DNA of 64,000 bases, from contig JACRLB010000015.1 of assembly GCA_016235445.1 (NCBI GenBank), positions 124,001 to 188,000 of the forward strand, written 5' to 3'. Below the pieces are notes generated by a model. It was not told the origin of the DNA. It worked only from the letters and a program-made list of their open reading frames with translations, and searched no databases. This document shows positions 30,377 through 39,320 of the stretch, piece after piece; position 1 is the stretch's first letter, and each line of letters begins with the position of its first letter. The stretch comes from Chloroflexota bacterium. Its GTDB lineage: Bacteria > Chloroflexota > Anaerolineae > Anaerolineales > Villigracilaceae. The translations under genes and the position numbers were made by a program.

Positions 30377-32161
30377 TTACATCCTGCCGCGCTTTTGATA
30401 TTCAGGGATGCTGATCATGGGCGGGCGTTCAAGTTCGGCGATCTCTTCCACTTCCAGAAAATAATCGCCGTTTGCATAGCGGATCATCTTCATGGTTTTG
30501 TTGACGTCTTCGATGATGGCGCGTTCGTATCTTTTTTCCAATTTGTGAAGCACGGTTTGAATGATCGCAAATGACATCTTCCCCAATGCTTCAAGGTCCT
30601 GGTTGTGATGAATGCGCTCGAGCAGGTCAACCTGTGCGATTGCGCGCAGGTTGTGTTGTTCGAAAACATCGATAAGCAGGCCTGTCTCCACGCCGTAGCC
30701 CGAATAGAAAGTTGCTTTTTCCAATGACTCGCGGCGGCCGGCATATTCGCCCGAAAGCGGCTGGACAACGCCTGAAAGTTCGGGATAAAAAAGATTGAGC
30801 AGGGGGCGCGCCGTCAACTCGGTGACGCGCCCACCGCCGCCCGCCTGCGTTTTTCCGCCCACTCTCAAGGGGCGGCGATAAAACCCTTTTACGAATTGAA
30901 TATTTCGATTGAGCAGTAAAGGGCCAAGGATGCCGTACACAAAGCGCGGATGAATGTTGACGATGTCGGTGTCTATCCATGCGATGATGTCGCCTTTGGT
31001 GACGAGCAGGCTTTTCCAAAGCGCTTCGCCCTTGCCCGGTCTTGCTCCCATTTCTGGTAATAGATCCTGGTGGACGTAAACAGGGATGCCGAGCTTTTCC
31101 GCGATCTGGCGGGTGCGGTCTGTGGAGTTTGAATCGACGAGAACGATCTCGTCAATTAACGGGACTTTATCCATCAAGGCTTTTTTGATGGTGCGGATGA
31201 CCCTGCCCACCGTTTCCTCCTCATTCAATGCGGGCAGGGCCAGGCTGATGGTTGAACCTTGTTTTTCCTTGAGCGCCATGAGTTGTTTCAGGTTGGAGAA
31301 CTCATCGGCATGGAAGGTGTTTTCGGCGAACCATTTATCCACGAGGATCGAGATTGCCTGCGCGCCGACGCTTTCATCCAACGTGGATTCGGACATGGGG
31401 CGGCGCGTTTTTACGATGATAACGGTGGCAGGCGATTCACGCAGAAGTTTCTCGGCAACTGGCCCGATGCTCGATACGCCCGTGGATTGTTTGGCGGTTG
31501 CGCCCAGCACCACGGCGCCATAGGTTTGCGATTCTTCGAAGATGGCGCGCACCGAATCATCGGTGGTGATGGAGCGCAGGTTTACTTCGGGCATGTGACG
31601 GAGAATATGCTTCAGGCCTTTGAAGGGCGCATCGGTGGCGGCTCCGGTCAGTGCGATGTGCAAGACATCCAGTTGTGCGGATGGCAGGGACATGCCAATT
31701 TGCAGGGCCAGTTCTGCATAAGGGCCGCCGCGCACGGCCACCAGGGTTGGATGCTGAGCGGACGGTAATTCTCCGCGGACGATGGCGATATTGCATTGGG
31801 AGTTGATCAGCGTTTCGGAAACGGACACTCCCCATTTTGTTTGTCCATCCTTCCATTCGAGAATCAGCATATCTGGCTTTTCATCGGCGATCACACTTTG
31901 AATATCTTTCCAGGGGGTCGAGGACGCGATAACCGTTGATTTGAAACGTGTGGCTTCATCGCTCAATGAGAGCAGGCGTTTCCGAATTTCGCGCGCCGCA
32001 TTGACGCCTGAACTGACTGCCTGCTCCCCGGCAATTGGGACGACGCCGACGAGAATCACTTCTGATGCAATGGCTCTTGCAATGGCAAGGGCTTGAGCGC
32101 CATCCGCGCCCAGCCCAATTGGCACAAGCGCAGTTTTTAGCGGACGGGTTTTGGCATTCAC
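30377..32161 (-). CDS. gpgS: Glucosyl-3-phosphoglycerate synthase fused to two universal-stress-protein domains
   Basis: A 594-residue fusion. Residues about 8-130 and 140-252 look like two UspA-type domains (TALVPIGLGADGAQALAIAR; the second ends PVAEKLLRESPATVIIVKT). Residues about 300-590 match GpgS of family GT81: LALPALNEEETVGRVIRTI, VDSNSTDRTRQIAEKLG, GKGEALWKSL, AWIDTDI, FVKGFYRRPL, GGRVTELTARPLLNLFYPEL and EYAGRRESLE. The enzyme moves glucose from an NDP-glucose to 3-phosphoglycerate, the first step to the solute glucosylglycerate. It starts with GTG overlapping the preceding stop (GTGA). No GpgP phosphatase is nearby. Confidence 0.88.
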   Translation of the reverse strand: MNAKTRPLKTALVPIGLGADGAQALAIARAIASEVILVGVVPIAGEQAVSSGVNAAREIRKRLLSLSDEATRFKSTVIASSTPWKDIQSVIADEKPDMLILEWKDGQTKWGVSVSETLINSQCNIAIVRGELPSAQHPTLVAVRGGPYAELALQIGMSLPSAQLDVLHIALTGAATDAPFKGLKHILRHMPEVNLRSITTDDSVRAIFEESQTYGAVVLGATAKQSTGVSSIGPVAEKLLRESPATVIIVKTRRPMSESTLDESVGAQAISILVDKWFAENTFHADEFSNLKQLMALKEKQGSTISLALPALNEEETVGRVIRTIKKALMDKVPLIDEIVLVDSNSTDRTRQIAEKLGIPVYVHQDLLPEMGARPGKGEALWKSLLVTKGDIIAWIDTDIVNIHPRFVYGILGPLLLNRNIQFVKGFYRRPLRVGGKTQAGGGGRVTELTARPLLNLFYPELSGVVQPLSGEYAGRRESLEKATFYSGYGVETGLLIDVFEQHNLRAIAQVDLLERIHHNQDLEALGKMSFAIIQTVLHKLEKRYERAIIEDVNKTMKMIRYANGDYFLEVEEIAELERPPMISIPEYQKRGRM

Positions 32162-33384
32162 GCGAGCATCTCCTGGATTAATGGCGCGATGTGCAGGGCA
32201 TGGACCTGTTCCCAGGTGTAGCTGTGTCTGGCGCGGCGTGCCCAGCGCGAGGCGGCTTCTGTTTCCAACTTTTGTATGATCTGCTTTGCCACCATTTGCG
32301 GGGCTTCATCCGGGTCGAAGTAATTCACGTCATCGTTGCCTAATTCGCGCAGGGCTGGAATATCCGCGCAAAAGATGGGGATGTGGCTGAACGCGGCCTC
32401 GATCATGGGAATGCCAAATCCCTCCTCACGGCTTGGGAGCAGTAATGCGTCTGCGAGACGATAAAAGTCCGCGATCACCGCATCGGGCAGGAACTCGGAG
32501 GTTGATTCGGCAAGGAAGTGGGCAGAGCCTTGCAGATTCAACTGGTTGCGCAGTTCGAATAGATTATTCTTGTACAGCAGGTTGGCAGGGTTATGCGGCC
32601 CTTGCGGCCCCGTCACCAACAGCATGGCGTGAAGGAAATGATTTCGCAGTTCGGCCAGGATGCGCAATGCCTGTTCGATATTTTTTCGCGGGGTCAGGCG
32701 CACCGGCAGGAGGAATAACGGGTCTGCGCTTTTAAGATTTAATTCTTCCACCAGTTGAGTTGTGCGTTTTTCGAATTTATAGAAAGCATCGAGGTCCACT
32801 CCGTTCGGGATGACATGGATGGATTCCTTTGGAATGCCGATCAATTCTGCAAGTTCCCGCCGCCTTAATTCCGAGACCACAACCTGGGTTGCGCCCTTCC
32901 AGTTTGAACGCAGTAGATTCCAGGGATGGCCTTTGTACAATTCAGCGCGGTAGCGTGGCGTTGTCCATGCCAGGTCGTGATGCCACAGGATCACGCGCGG
33001 AAAATTGGGAAGCTTCATGGCTTCGTGAAGCGCGGCTGTCAGGGGCAGGTTTTTATGCAGGGATGCAACATTGTGAGCGGCCAGCACATCGAATGTATCC
33101 AATTCATTCAGCAATTCGGATTTGATTCGATTTTTGAGGTTGTCGAATTCGGGCGTGCAGATTCCGCCATCGAGCGCTGTTTTGACCTCGATGACTTCTG
33201 CGTGACGCGAATCCAGCCGCGGCAAAATACGGACGGGAATTCGTTCATCGAAAACTTCGCCGCGCCCGCTCAGGATGACGACGCGGTGGCCTGCGTTTGT
33301 CAACAGGCGCGCGTGATGCGCCAACACACTTTCCACGCCGCCCACCACCGGGGGGGATGAATAATGCAGTAACGCGATGTTCAT
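32158..33384 (-). CDS. GT4-family glycosyltransferase, middle gene of the gpgS operon
   Basis: A 408-residue GT-B enzyme starting MNIALLHYSSPPVVGGVESV, the N-terminal Gly loop of GT4. The donor-site block reads FLLPVRLTPRKNIEQALRIL and the EX7E region reads LLPSREEGFGIPMIEAAF. Its ATG (33384) overlaps the stop of the upstream GT4 by 4 bp, and its stop overlaps gpgS by 4 bp, so all three are tightly coupled. Such a gene beside gpgS could extend glucosylglycerate with a second sugar, as in mannosylglucosylglycerate pathways, but the donor is unknown. Confidence 0.88.
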   Translation of the reverse strand: MNIALLHYSSPPVVGGVESVLAHHARLLTNAGHRVVILSGRGEVFDERIPVRILPRLDSRHAEVIEVKTALDGGICTPEFDNLKNRIKSELLNELDTFDVLAAHNVASLHKNLPLTAALHEAMKLPNFPRVILWHHDLAWTTPRYRAELYKGHPWNLLRSNWKGATQVVVSELRRRELAELIGIPKESIHVIPNGVDLDAFYKFEKRTTQLVEELNLKSADPLFLLPVRLTPRKNIEQALRILAELRNHFLHAMLLVTGPQGPHNPANLLYKNNLFELRNQLNLQGSAHFLAESTSEFLPDAVIADFYRLADALLLPSREEGFGIPMIEAAFSHIPIFCADIPALRELGNDDVNYFDPDEAPQMVAKQIIQKLETEAASRWARRARHSYTWEQVHALHIAPLIQEMLA

Positions 33385-34721
33385 ACGTCCTCTCCAAAAC
33401 AATCGGACAGTAATAGATTCAATCTTCGCTCGAGCATGGCAAATGAATAATAACGGCGCGCCAGTTCGTAATTCTGTTCGGCGTGTTCGGCATTTTCACG
33501 CGGATGACTCACTACATACCGCGCCTCTTCCAACGTGGCTTCACTGATGAAGCCGTTGAACTCGACCACTTTAAATCCCTTGGGCTTGATATCCGCTTCG
33601 TAAATGGAATAATTATTTACCACCAGCGGACGCTTGTAATAGATGGCTTCAAGGAAGGCATTTCCAAATCCTTCGATGGATGAAGGGTACGTGACCAGGT
33701 CGGCATACGGATAGACATCTCCCAGCGTGTAGATTTTTCTACCTTCGGGAGTAACGCCTCTTTCGTCGCCGACAATTGCCGACTCAAAATTGACAGTGAC
33801 CCCCAGAAGGGCGGCGAATTCGCGCACTCGTTTTTCGTATTCCGTGCCTTCATCGCCCGAAGCATGGGAGATGACCAGTTCGGCGGGCAGGCCGAGGCGG
33901 CGGGTTAATTCGATGGCGTGTTCGATGCCTTTGCGTTGAATGATCCTCGTCGGCTGGAGAATTAAATATTGTCCGGGAGCAAGCCCAAGGTCGGCGCGAA
34001 CCGTGTTTGTGTATTCATCCAACTCTGGCGGGGGAGAGTCGAAATCCATCACGTTGGGAATGACCATCGCGGCGGCTCCGATCCGCGAGGCGAGTTGATG
34101 CGCCTGCACAGAGTTGATGACCACATGTCGAATGGACGGCAAATTGGGCGGAAACGCGGCGGCGAGATAATCATGCACCGAGTTGTTCATGAAGCGCTGG
34201 CGCTCCCAATGAAAATCATGATGATGCGCGATGACGGGAAAACCTGTTTCGGCAATGAACTCGGTAATGGCAAGCCCAAGCGGAAGGTTCAGCGGAATGG
34301 CGAGCGCGTTTTCGATGATGAGCAGTTCGAGGCTGAAGCGCTGTGCGAATTTGTAAAGCTGTTCCTTGAGGTAAAACCTAAGTTCGTGAATTTGCTGGGT
34401 GATGTGCGCGGGACGAATGTACACCGAGAAAAAATCCTGGTGAAAATCCCTGATCTCTGGGTGTCTCTTGCGTCCTTCGTGCAGGTCTCCCCAGGTTCCC
34501 TGGTATGCGACCTGGTTGATTGCGTGGAGGGTGGGGTGGCGATAAAAGGCTTCGGGGATAACGTAGCTTTTTTCAGCGGGACGGTCATTTTCACCGCTAA
34601 AATAAAAACATTGATGTCCCAATCCTTCCAGCACGGCTGACCATTTGGCGGTTTCAAGCGAGACGCCGTCTGTGCCTGCAAAACGGGTGGAGATAAATCC
34701 GATACGCCGTGATGTTTTCAT
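33381..34721 (-). CDS. GT4-family glycosyltransferase, first gene of the gpgS operon
   Basis: A 446-residue GT-B glycosyltransferase. N-terminal GFISTRFAGTDGVSLETAKW supplies the nucleotide-facing loop. The C-terminal domain has LILQPTRIIQRKGIEHAIEL and VTYPSSIEGFGNAFLEAIYY (EX7E). ATG 34721 is used because AAGGAGC precedes it; an upstream-extended frame has no such support. It starts the operon with a second GT4 and gpgS and diverges from the GH13 gene across a repeat-filled gap. Its length and middle region (HHHDFHWERQRF) set it apart from the other GT4 proteins here. Confidence 0.87.
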   Translation of the reverse strand: MKTSRRIGFISTRFAGTDGVSLETAKWSAVLEGLGHQCFYFSGENDRPAEKSYVIPEAFYRHPTLHAINQVAYQGTWGDLHEGRKRHPEIRDFHQDFFSVYIRPAHITQQIHELRFYLKEQLYKFAQRFSLELLIIENALAIPLNLPLGLAITEFIAETGFPVIAHHHDFHWERQRFMNNSVHDYLAAAFPPNLPSIRHVVINSVQAHQLASRIGAAAMVIPNVMDFDSPPPELDEYTNTVRADLGLAPGQYLILQPTRIIQRKGIEHAIELTRRLGLPAELVISHASGDEGTEYEKRVREFAALLGVTVNFESAIVGDERGVTPEGRKIYTLGDVYPYADLVTYPSSIEGFGNAFLEAIYYKRPLVVNNYSIYEADIKPKGFKVVEFNGFISEATLEEARYVVSHPRENAEHAEQNYELARRYYSFAMLERRLNLLLSDCFGEDV

Positions 34722-34775
34722 GCCTGCTCCTTGTGCTGCGGGCTTCGGAAGTCTCATTCTTTAAAATAGTACTTA

Positions 34776-35012
34776 CGCAAATGATTTTTTTATCCGCGTA
34801 ATCTACGCCAATCTGCGCGAATTTAAAAAGATTAGCGTAGAGCTACCCACCTGACAGTTTTAAAAATGGGACGCAGATAAACGCAGATTTTTTGAAAACC
34901 AAGAGCAAAACGGTTTGAATCAGCGTTTTCAGCGTTCATCTGCGTCCAAAAAACAAAGTGTCAGGTGGCTAGGCGTAGAGTAGCGGATTCTTTTCGCGTT
35001 TTGCGTAAACCC
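34776..35012. repeat. Octamer-unit hairpin interrupted by a 130-bp nested element
   Basis: The outer hairpin has ATCCGCGTAATCTACGCC units mirrored by AGATTAGCGTAGAG and TAGCGGATTC. It lies between divergent operons and is split by the element at 34843-34972. Beyond these repeats the gap 34722-35082 shows no gene. Confidence 0.7.
34843..34972. mobile_element. 130-bp MITE-like hairpin element with 8-bp target duplication
   Basis: The ends CTACCCACCTGACAGTTT and (complement of the right end) CTAGCCACCTGACACTTT form terminal inverted repeats. GCGTAGAG flanks it exactly on both sides (34835-34842 and 34973-34980). The inside is a hairpin of GACGCAGATAAACGCAG-type units. It has no coding capacity. 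Confidence 0.85.
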
Positions 35013-35082
35013 TAAAAAAACGCTATTCAGACTTCCGATGCCTTTCAATTTTTTGACGGTACAATTCTTCGAAGGATTTGTG

Positions 35083-36771
35083 ATGAATACTTTTTATACC
35101 ATACAACTGAACCTGCTTTATGGCGGGGGGCTCGCGCCTGAAATAGAAACCCGTTTGCGGAATCTCGTCGAAACATACCGCGGACGAATACCCAGCCTTG
35201 AACCATCCCTGAGTGAACGCGATGCGCTGTTGATTACCTATGGCGATCAGGTGCAGGAAACAGGAAAACCCCATGTACAGACTTTGGGAGATTTCTGTAA
35301 AAATCATTTATCGGGAATTGTCAGCGGGATTCATATTTTGCCGTTCTATCCCTGGTCGTCGGATGACGGCTTTTCGGTGAAGGATTATCGCGCCGTGGAT
35401 TCTGCGCTGGGCGATTGGGCCGACATTGAAAAAATAGGCAAATCGTTTCGCTTGATGTTCGACGGCGTCATCAACCACGCTTCGGCGCAGGGAGAATGGT
35501 TTCAGAAATTTCTCCGTGATGAAAAACCGTATCGCGATTATTTCGTTACCGTGGATGGCGACCCTGACCTGTCAAAGATCGTGCGTCCGCGCGCTTTGCC
35601 CCTGCTCACGGAATTTGAAACTGCATCTGGCGTGCGCCATGTGTGGACGACTTTCAGCGCCGATCAGGCCGACCTGGATTTTCGCAATCCTGATGTTTTG
35701 ATCGAGATGTTCGATGTTCTGCTCATGTATGCCGGGCGCGGCGCGCAATTTATCCGCCTCGATGCAATCGCCTATTTATGGAAAGAGATCGGCACAGCCT
35801 GCATTCATCTTCCGCAAACCCATGCGGTGGTCCAACTTCTGCGCGCCGTGCTGGATGATGCCGCCCCGCATGTGCGCCTCGTCACCGAGACCAACGTGCC
35901 GCACGCGGATAATATTTCCTATTTTGGCGATGGCAGGAATGAAGCTCAACTCGTTTATAACTTCGCGCTCCCGCCGCTTGCCTTGCATACCTTCCGCACG
36001 GGAGATGCGGATATTCTGAGTCAATGGGCTTCGGATTTGAAATTACCATCCGATCAAACGACATTTTTCAACTTCCTCGCTTCACACGACGGCATTGGGC
36101 TGAATCCTGCGCGAGGGATTTTATCCGCCGCTGATATTGATTCGCTAGTGGAGCAAACGCTCGCGCACGGCGGGCTGGTCTCGTACAAACAAAATTCCGA
36201 TGGCACGCAAAGCCCGTATGAGATGAACATCAATTATTTCGATGCGCTCTCGAACCCATTTGGTAATGAACCGCTTGAAATGCAAATAAATCGTTTTATC
36301 GCCGCGCACACCATCATGCTTTCGCTGATCGGCCTGCCCGGAATTTATTTTCACAGTTTATTTGGCTCGCGTAGCTGGAACGAAGGTGCGCGGGTCACAA
36401 ACCATAACCGCGCGATCAACCGTCAAAAACTGGAGCGCGCCGATTTGGAAGAACAACTTGCCAACCCCGCCTCTCTCAGGTTTCAGGTCTTCGCCCGCCT
36501 TCGTCAATTGCTTTTCGCGCGTTCATCCTCTGCGGCGTTTCATCCGCATGGGAGGCAAAAGATTTTGGATATCGGAAGTGGAGTTTTCGCCCTGTCACGA
36601 ATCTCCCCCGATGGAGCAAAAAATATTTTGTGTCTGCAAAATGTCACAGCGCAGGAACAGCGCATCGAAAACCTAATAAATAAAACGGCTCGTGATCTGC
36701 TCACGAACCGTTTCCAAAATTCTAAAATTATTCTTCGGCCTTATCAAAGCATGTGGCTGGAAATTTCTTAA
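35083..36771 (+). CDS. GH13 subfamily 18-type phosphorylase (sucrose or glucosylglycerate phosphorylase-like)
   Basis: A 562-residue glycoside phosphorylase/amylase-fold enzyme. LPFYPWSSDDGFSVKDY (87-103) and FDGVINHASAQGEWF are GH13_18 signatures. FIRLDAIAYLWK holds the nucleophile Asp227, VTETNVPHADN the acid/base Glu269 and NFLASHDGIG the third carboxylate. ATG 35083 has AAGGA upstream. Its position opposite gpgS makes glucosylglycerate a likely substrate, with sucrose or glucosylglycerol as alternatives. Its stop overlaps the convergent thiolase-like gene by 4 bp. Confidence 0.87.
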   Translation: MNTFYTIQLNLLYGGGLAPEIETRLRNLVETYRGRIPSLEPSLSERDALLITYGDQVQETGKPHVQTLGDFCKNHLSGIVSGIHILPFYPWSSDDGFSVKDYRAVDSALGDWADIEKIGKSFRLMFDGVINHASAQGEWFQKFLRDEKPYRDYFVTVDGDPDLSKIVRPRALPLLTEFETASGVRHVWTTFSADQADLDFRNPDVLIEMFDVLLMYAGRGAQFIRLDAIAYLWKEIGTACIHLPQTHAVVQLLRAVLDDAAPHVRLVTETNVPHADNISYFGDGRNEAQLVYNFALPPLALHTFRTGDADILSQWASDLKLPSDQTTFFNFLASHDGIGLNPARGILSAADIDSLVEQTLAHGGLVSYKQNSDGTQSPYEMNINYFDALSNPFGNEPLEMQINRFIAAHTIMLSLIGLPGIYFHSLFGSRSWNEGARVTNHNRAINRQKLERADLEEQLANPASLRFQVFARLRQLLFARSSSAAFHPHGRQKILDIGSGVFALSRISPDGAKNILCLQNVTAQEQRIENLINKTARDLLTNRFQNSKIILRPYQSMWLEIS

Positions 36772-37928
36772 TCCAATCTTTGCAGGATGTGACTGACCGC
36801 CGTGGAGGCCGGCCCGCCAAGGGATTGGATCAGCGCAGTCTTTGCGCCCGCAATCTGGTTCGCCTCTGCCCGCCCCCGCAGTTGGGTGACTGCTTCGACG
36901 GCTTGATACACGCCTGATGCGCCCCCGGGGAATCCACGCGCTTTCATGCCGCCCATCGTGGCGCAGGGGAGTTTGCCCGTTCTGCTTATCGCGCCATCCG
37001 CGGCGAGACGCCAGCCTTTTCCTTTGATTGCAAACCCAACGGCTTCGAGTTGCAGGGCGGCATAGATGCTGAATGCGTCGTGATATTCAAAGAAATTAAT
37101 TTGATCCAAAATGACGCCCGCCTGCTTCATGGCTTTGCCTGCCGAGATTTGCGCGGTGTCAAAGTATAAAATGTCTTTTCTGTCGTGCAATGCCAGCGTG
37201 TCAGACGAGGCGGCGGAGCCTGCGATCTTCACGAGTGGACTTTGCCAATTGGACGGGACCAGCTCGCGGCGAGTCAGAACGAGCGCGGCCGCGCCATCCG
37301 CGTTGGGGGCTATGTCAAACATGTTGAGCGGGTCGCTGACCATTTCTGCTTTTGAATAGGTTTCGGGTTTGATGGCTTTTCTGAACATCGCATTTTTATT
37401 TGCGACGCCATTGGCATGGGCGGTTAATGCAAAGTTGGCAAAGCCATTTGCGGGGACAGCATATTCGTGCATGTATCGCTTCATCAACAGCGCGGCTTGT
37501 GAAGTGGGGGTGATGCCCTGCACGGCTTCAAAATCGGAATCGGAAGTGGTGGCGAGAGCCTCGTCCACGCCCGAACCGATCTTGTCTGTAAATTTTTCCA
37601 CGCCGACGATGAGCGCCACATCCACCATGCCGCTGGCAATGGCGAGATAGCCTTGCCGCAACGCCGCCCCGCCCGATGCGCCCGCGGCCTCGACGGTGAC
37701 GGCTTCGATGCCAGTGAGGCCGGCATAGTCTGCGATGAGCGCCCCGAGATGCGCCTGCCGTGAAAGATTTGGCGCGAGCATGTTGCCCACGAAAAGCGCC
37801 TGCGGTTTCAACCCGCCCGCGTCGTGAAGCGCATCGTGAATGGCCGCGTACGCGAGATCGCGCAGGCCAATATCCCAATGTTCGCCGACTTCTGTTTGTC
37901 CGATTCCTGCGATAACTACGTCTGTCAT
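36768..37928 (-). CDS. Archaeal-type acetoacetyl-CoA thiolase homologue with replaced catalytic residues
   Basis: A 386-residue thiolase-fold protein of the archaeal HMG-CoA-synthase-linked type; SDTLALHDRKDI is a subgroup hallmark. At the nucleophile site the usual EAACASGG reads EAAGASGG (Gly83), and the C-terminal GHP motif reads GFP (Phe333). NPSGG is replaced by CATMGG, while His283 in YHDAF is kept. Two independent losses argue against a read error and suggest a non-catalytic subunit. It is downstream of HMG-CoA synthase on the same strand, 73 bp away. In archaea, thiolase, HMGCS and a DUF35 protein form a complex; no DUF35 gene is seen here. Confidence 0.85.
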   Translation of the reverse strand: MTDVVIAGIGQTEVGEHWDIGLRDLAYAAIHDALHDAGGLKPQALFVGNMLAPNLSRQAHLGALIADYAGLTGIEAVTVEAAGASGGAALRQGYLAIASGMVDVALIVGVEKFTDKIGSGVDEALATTSDSDFEAVQGITPTSQAALLMKRYMHEYAVPANGFANFALTAHANGVANKNAMFRKAIKPETYSKAEMVSDPLNMFDIAPNADGAAALVLTRRELVPSNWQSPLVKIAGSAASSDTLALHDRKDILYFDTAQISAGKAMKQAGVILDQINFFEYHDAFSIYAALQLEAVGFAIKGKGWRLAADGAISRTGKLPCATMGGMKARGFPGGASGVYQAVEAVTQLRGRAEANQIAGAKTALIQSLGGPASTAVSHILQRLD

Positions 37929-37944
37929 GTGTTCTCCAAGGGAG

Positions 37945-38003
37945 GTATACAGGTATACACGTTTTGCAAGCCCGTGTTTACTTGTTTACTTGTCTACGTT
38001 TTT
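37945..38003. repeat. Octamer tandem repeat (TTGTTTAC/TATACAGG units)
   Basis: GGTATACA units and then TGTTTACT, TGTTTACT, TGTCTACG and TTTTTACT units fill the gap between the HMGCS and thiolase-like genes. They reach the HMGCS stop codon. Confidence 0.75.
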
Positions 38004-39081
38004 ACTTCATTGCTAACTTGCCGCGATAGCGCACATAGGTGGCGTAGTCAATTTCACTGCGGCGGGCGATGTATTCCTGTGTTTTTGTGGCGAGGCTTTG
38101 GCGCGCGGTGACTTTGTCAGTGACGAGAATGTCGAAGGCGTCTGACCCTGCCCCAGAGCCGAAAGAGACGACGAGAATTCTATCGCCGGGTTGGGCGATG
38201 TCGAGAGTCGCGGTCAGGCCGATCATGGCGGCGCCTGCGTAGGTGTTTCCGATCACTGGCACGAGCAAACCAGGTTCGATCTGTTCCATTGAAAAACCAA
38301 GCTGTCCCGCGACGCGCTGTGGGAATTTTGTGTTGGGTTGGTGGAAGACCGCCCACTTGTAATCTTTTGCGGTGGTGCCCGAGGCTTCCATCAAATGCGT
38401 GGCGGCTTCGCTGACGTGTTTGAAGTAGGCAGGCTCGCCCGTGAAGCGCATTCCGTGCTCGGGATATTTTTGATATTCGCGCCGCCAGAAATCGGGGGTG
38501 TCGGTGACATAGGAATACGAGGCGTTGATAATTGCCAGCGACTCTTCGGCAGGGCCGAGGATGTATGCGCCGCCGCCCGCGCCCGCGGTGTATTCGAGAG
38601 CGTCGCCGGGTTTGCCTTGGGCGGTGTCCATGCCGATGGCCATGGCGTAATGTCCCATGCCCGAGCCGACCAATCCCATTGCGGCGACGAGGGCTTCGGT
38701 GCCGGCTTTGCATGCGAATTCCCAATCTGCGGCCTGGGTGTTGGGGACGGCTCCAATCGCCTCTGCGACTAACGTTGAAGTTGGTTTGACGGCATACGGA
38801 TGCGACTCTGACCCGACCCAGACTGCGCGCAGTTCTGTCGGGTCAATCTGTGCGCGGAGCATAGCATTACGCGCCGCTTCAATGGACATGGTGATCACGT
38901 CTTCATCCAGCCCGGGCACGGCTTTCTCTTTGATGGGAAGTCCGCTGGTCTTGCCCGTCCATACGCGTGCGACTTCCTTCGCAGGCAGGCGGTAGCGCGG
39001 CACATACGCGCCGTAGCCAACAATGCCGACGGGCTTGATGGGTTTGAGGAGGGTGGGGGAGTGAGGGAGGGGGGTTGTCAT
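38002..39081 (-). CDS. Hydroxymethylglutaryl-CoA synthase, archaeal type
   Basis: A 359-residue HMG-CoA synthase joining acetyl-CoA and acetoacetyl-CoA in the mevalonate route. [19 protein letters not shown] is the standard N-terminus, the nucleophile is Cys124 in [24 protein letters not shown] carries the catalytic His, and [12 protein letters not shown] and [12 protein letters not shown] close the active site. ATG 39081 is preceded by AGGAAACC; a frame extending upstream runs into a repeat. The downstream partner is a degenerate thiolase homologue. No other mevalonate genes are in the window. Confidence 0.92.
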   Translation of the reverse strand: MTTPLPHSPTLLKPIKPVGIVGYGAYVPRYRLPAKEVARVWTGKTSGLPIKEKAVPGLDEDVITMSIEAARNAMLRAQIDPTELRAVWVGSESHPYAVKPTSTLVAEAIGAVPNTQAADWEFACKAGTEALVAAMGLVGSGMGHYAMAIGMDTAQGKPGDALEYTAGAGGGAYILGPAEESLAIINASYSYVTDTPDFWRREYQKYPEHGMRFTGEPAYFKHVSEAATHLMEASGTTAKDYKWAVFHQPNTKFPQRVAGQLGFSMEQIEPGLLVPVIGNTYAGAAMIGLTATLDIAQPGDRILVVSFGSGAGSDAFDILVTDKVTARQSLATKTQEYIARRSEIDYATYVRYRGKLAMK

Positions 39082-39100
39082 TTGGTTTCCTGAATAGTTT

Positions 39101-39246
39101 GACAATGTCACATTTCAAAACCTTTACCACAAAGTCCACAAAGGGGCACAAAGGAGAGCAAAATGCTAAAAATCAAGGTTTCCTTCGTGTTACTTGGTAT
39201 CCTTTGTGGTTTTGCACTTTGGTTTCAGTCTTAATGTGACATTGTC
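39101..39246. mobile_element. MITE-like CACAAAGG hairpin with 14-bp perfect terminal inverted repeats
   Basis: GACAATGTCACATT (39101-39114) and its exact complement (39233-39246) bound a hairpin of CCACAAAGT, CCACAAAGG and GCACAAAGG units. AATAG occurs just outside both ends. It lies upstream of the HMGCS gene. Confidence 0.75.
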
Positions 39247-39320
39247 GAAATAGGTAGGAGGATTTTAGAGGGAACGGGCTTTCAAAAGCTATCTTGTTCA
39301 TTTGGCGTTAACTAAATGTT

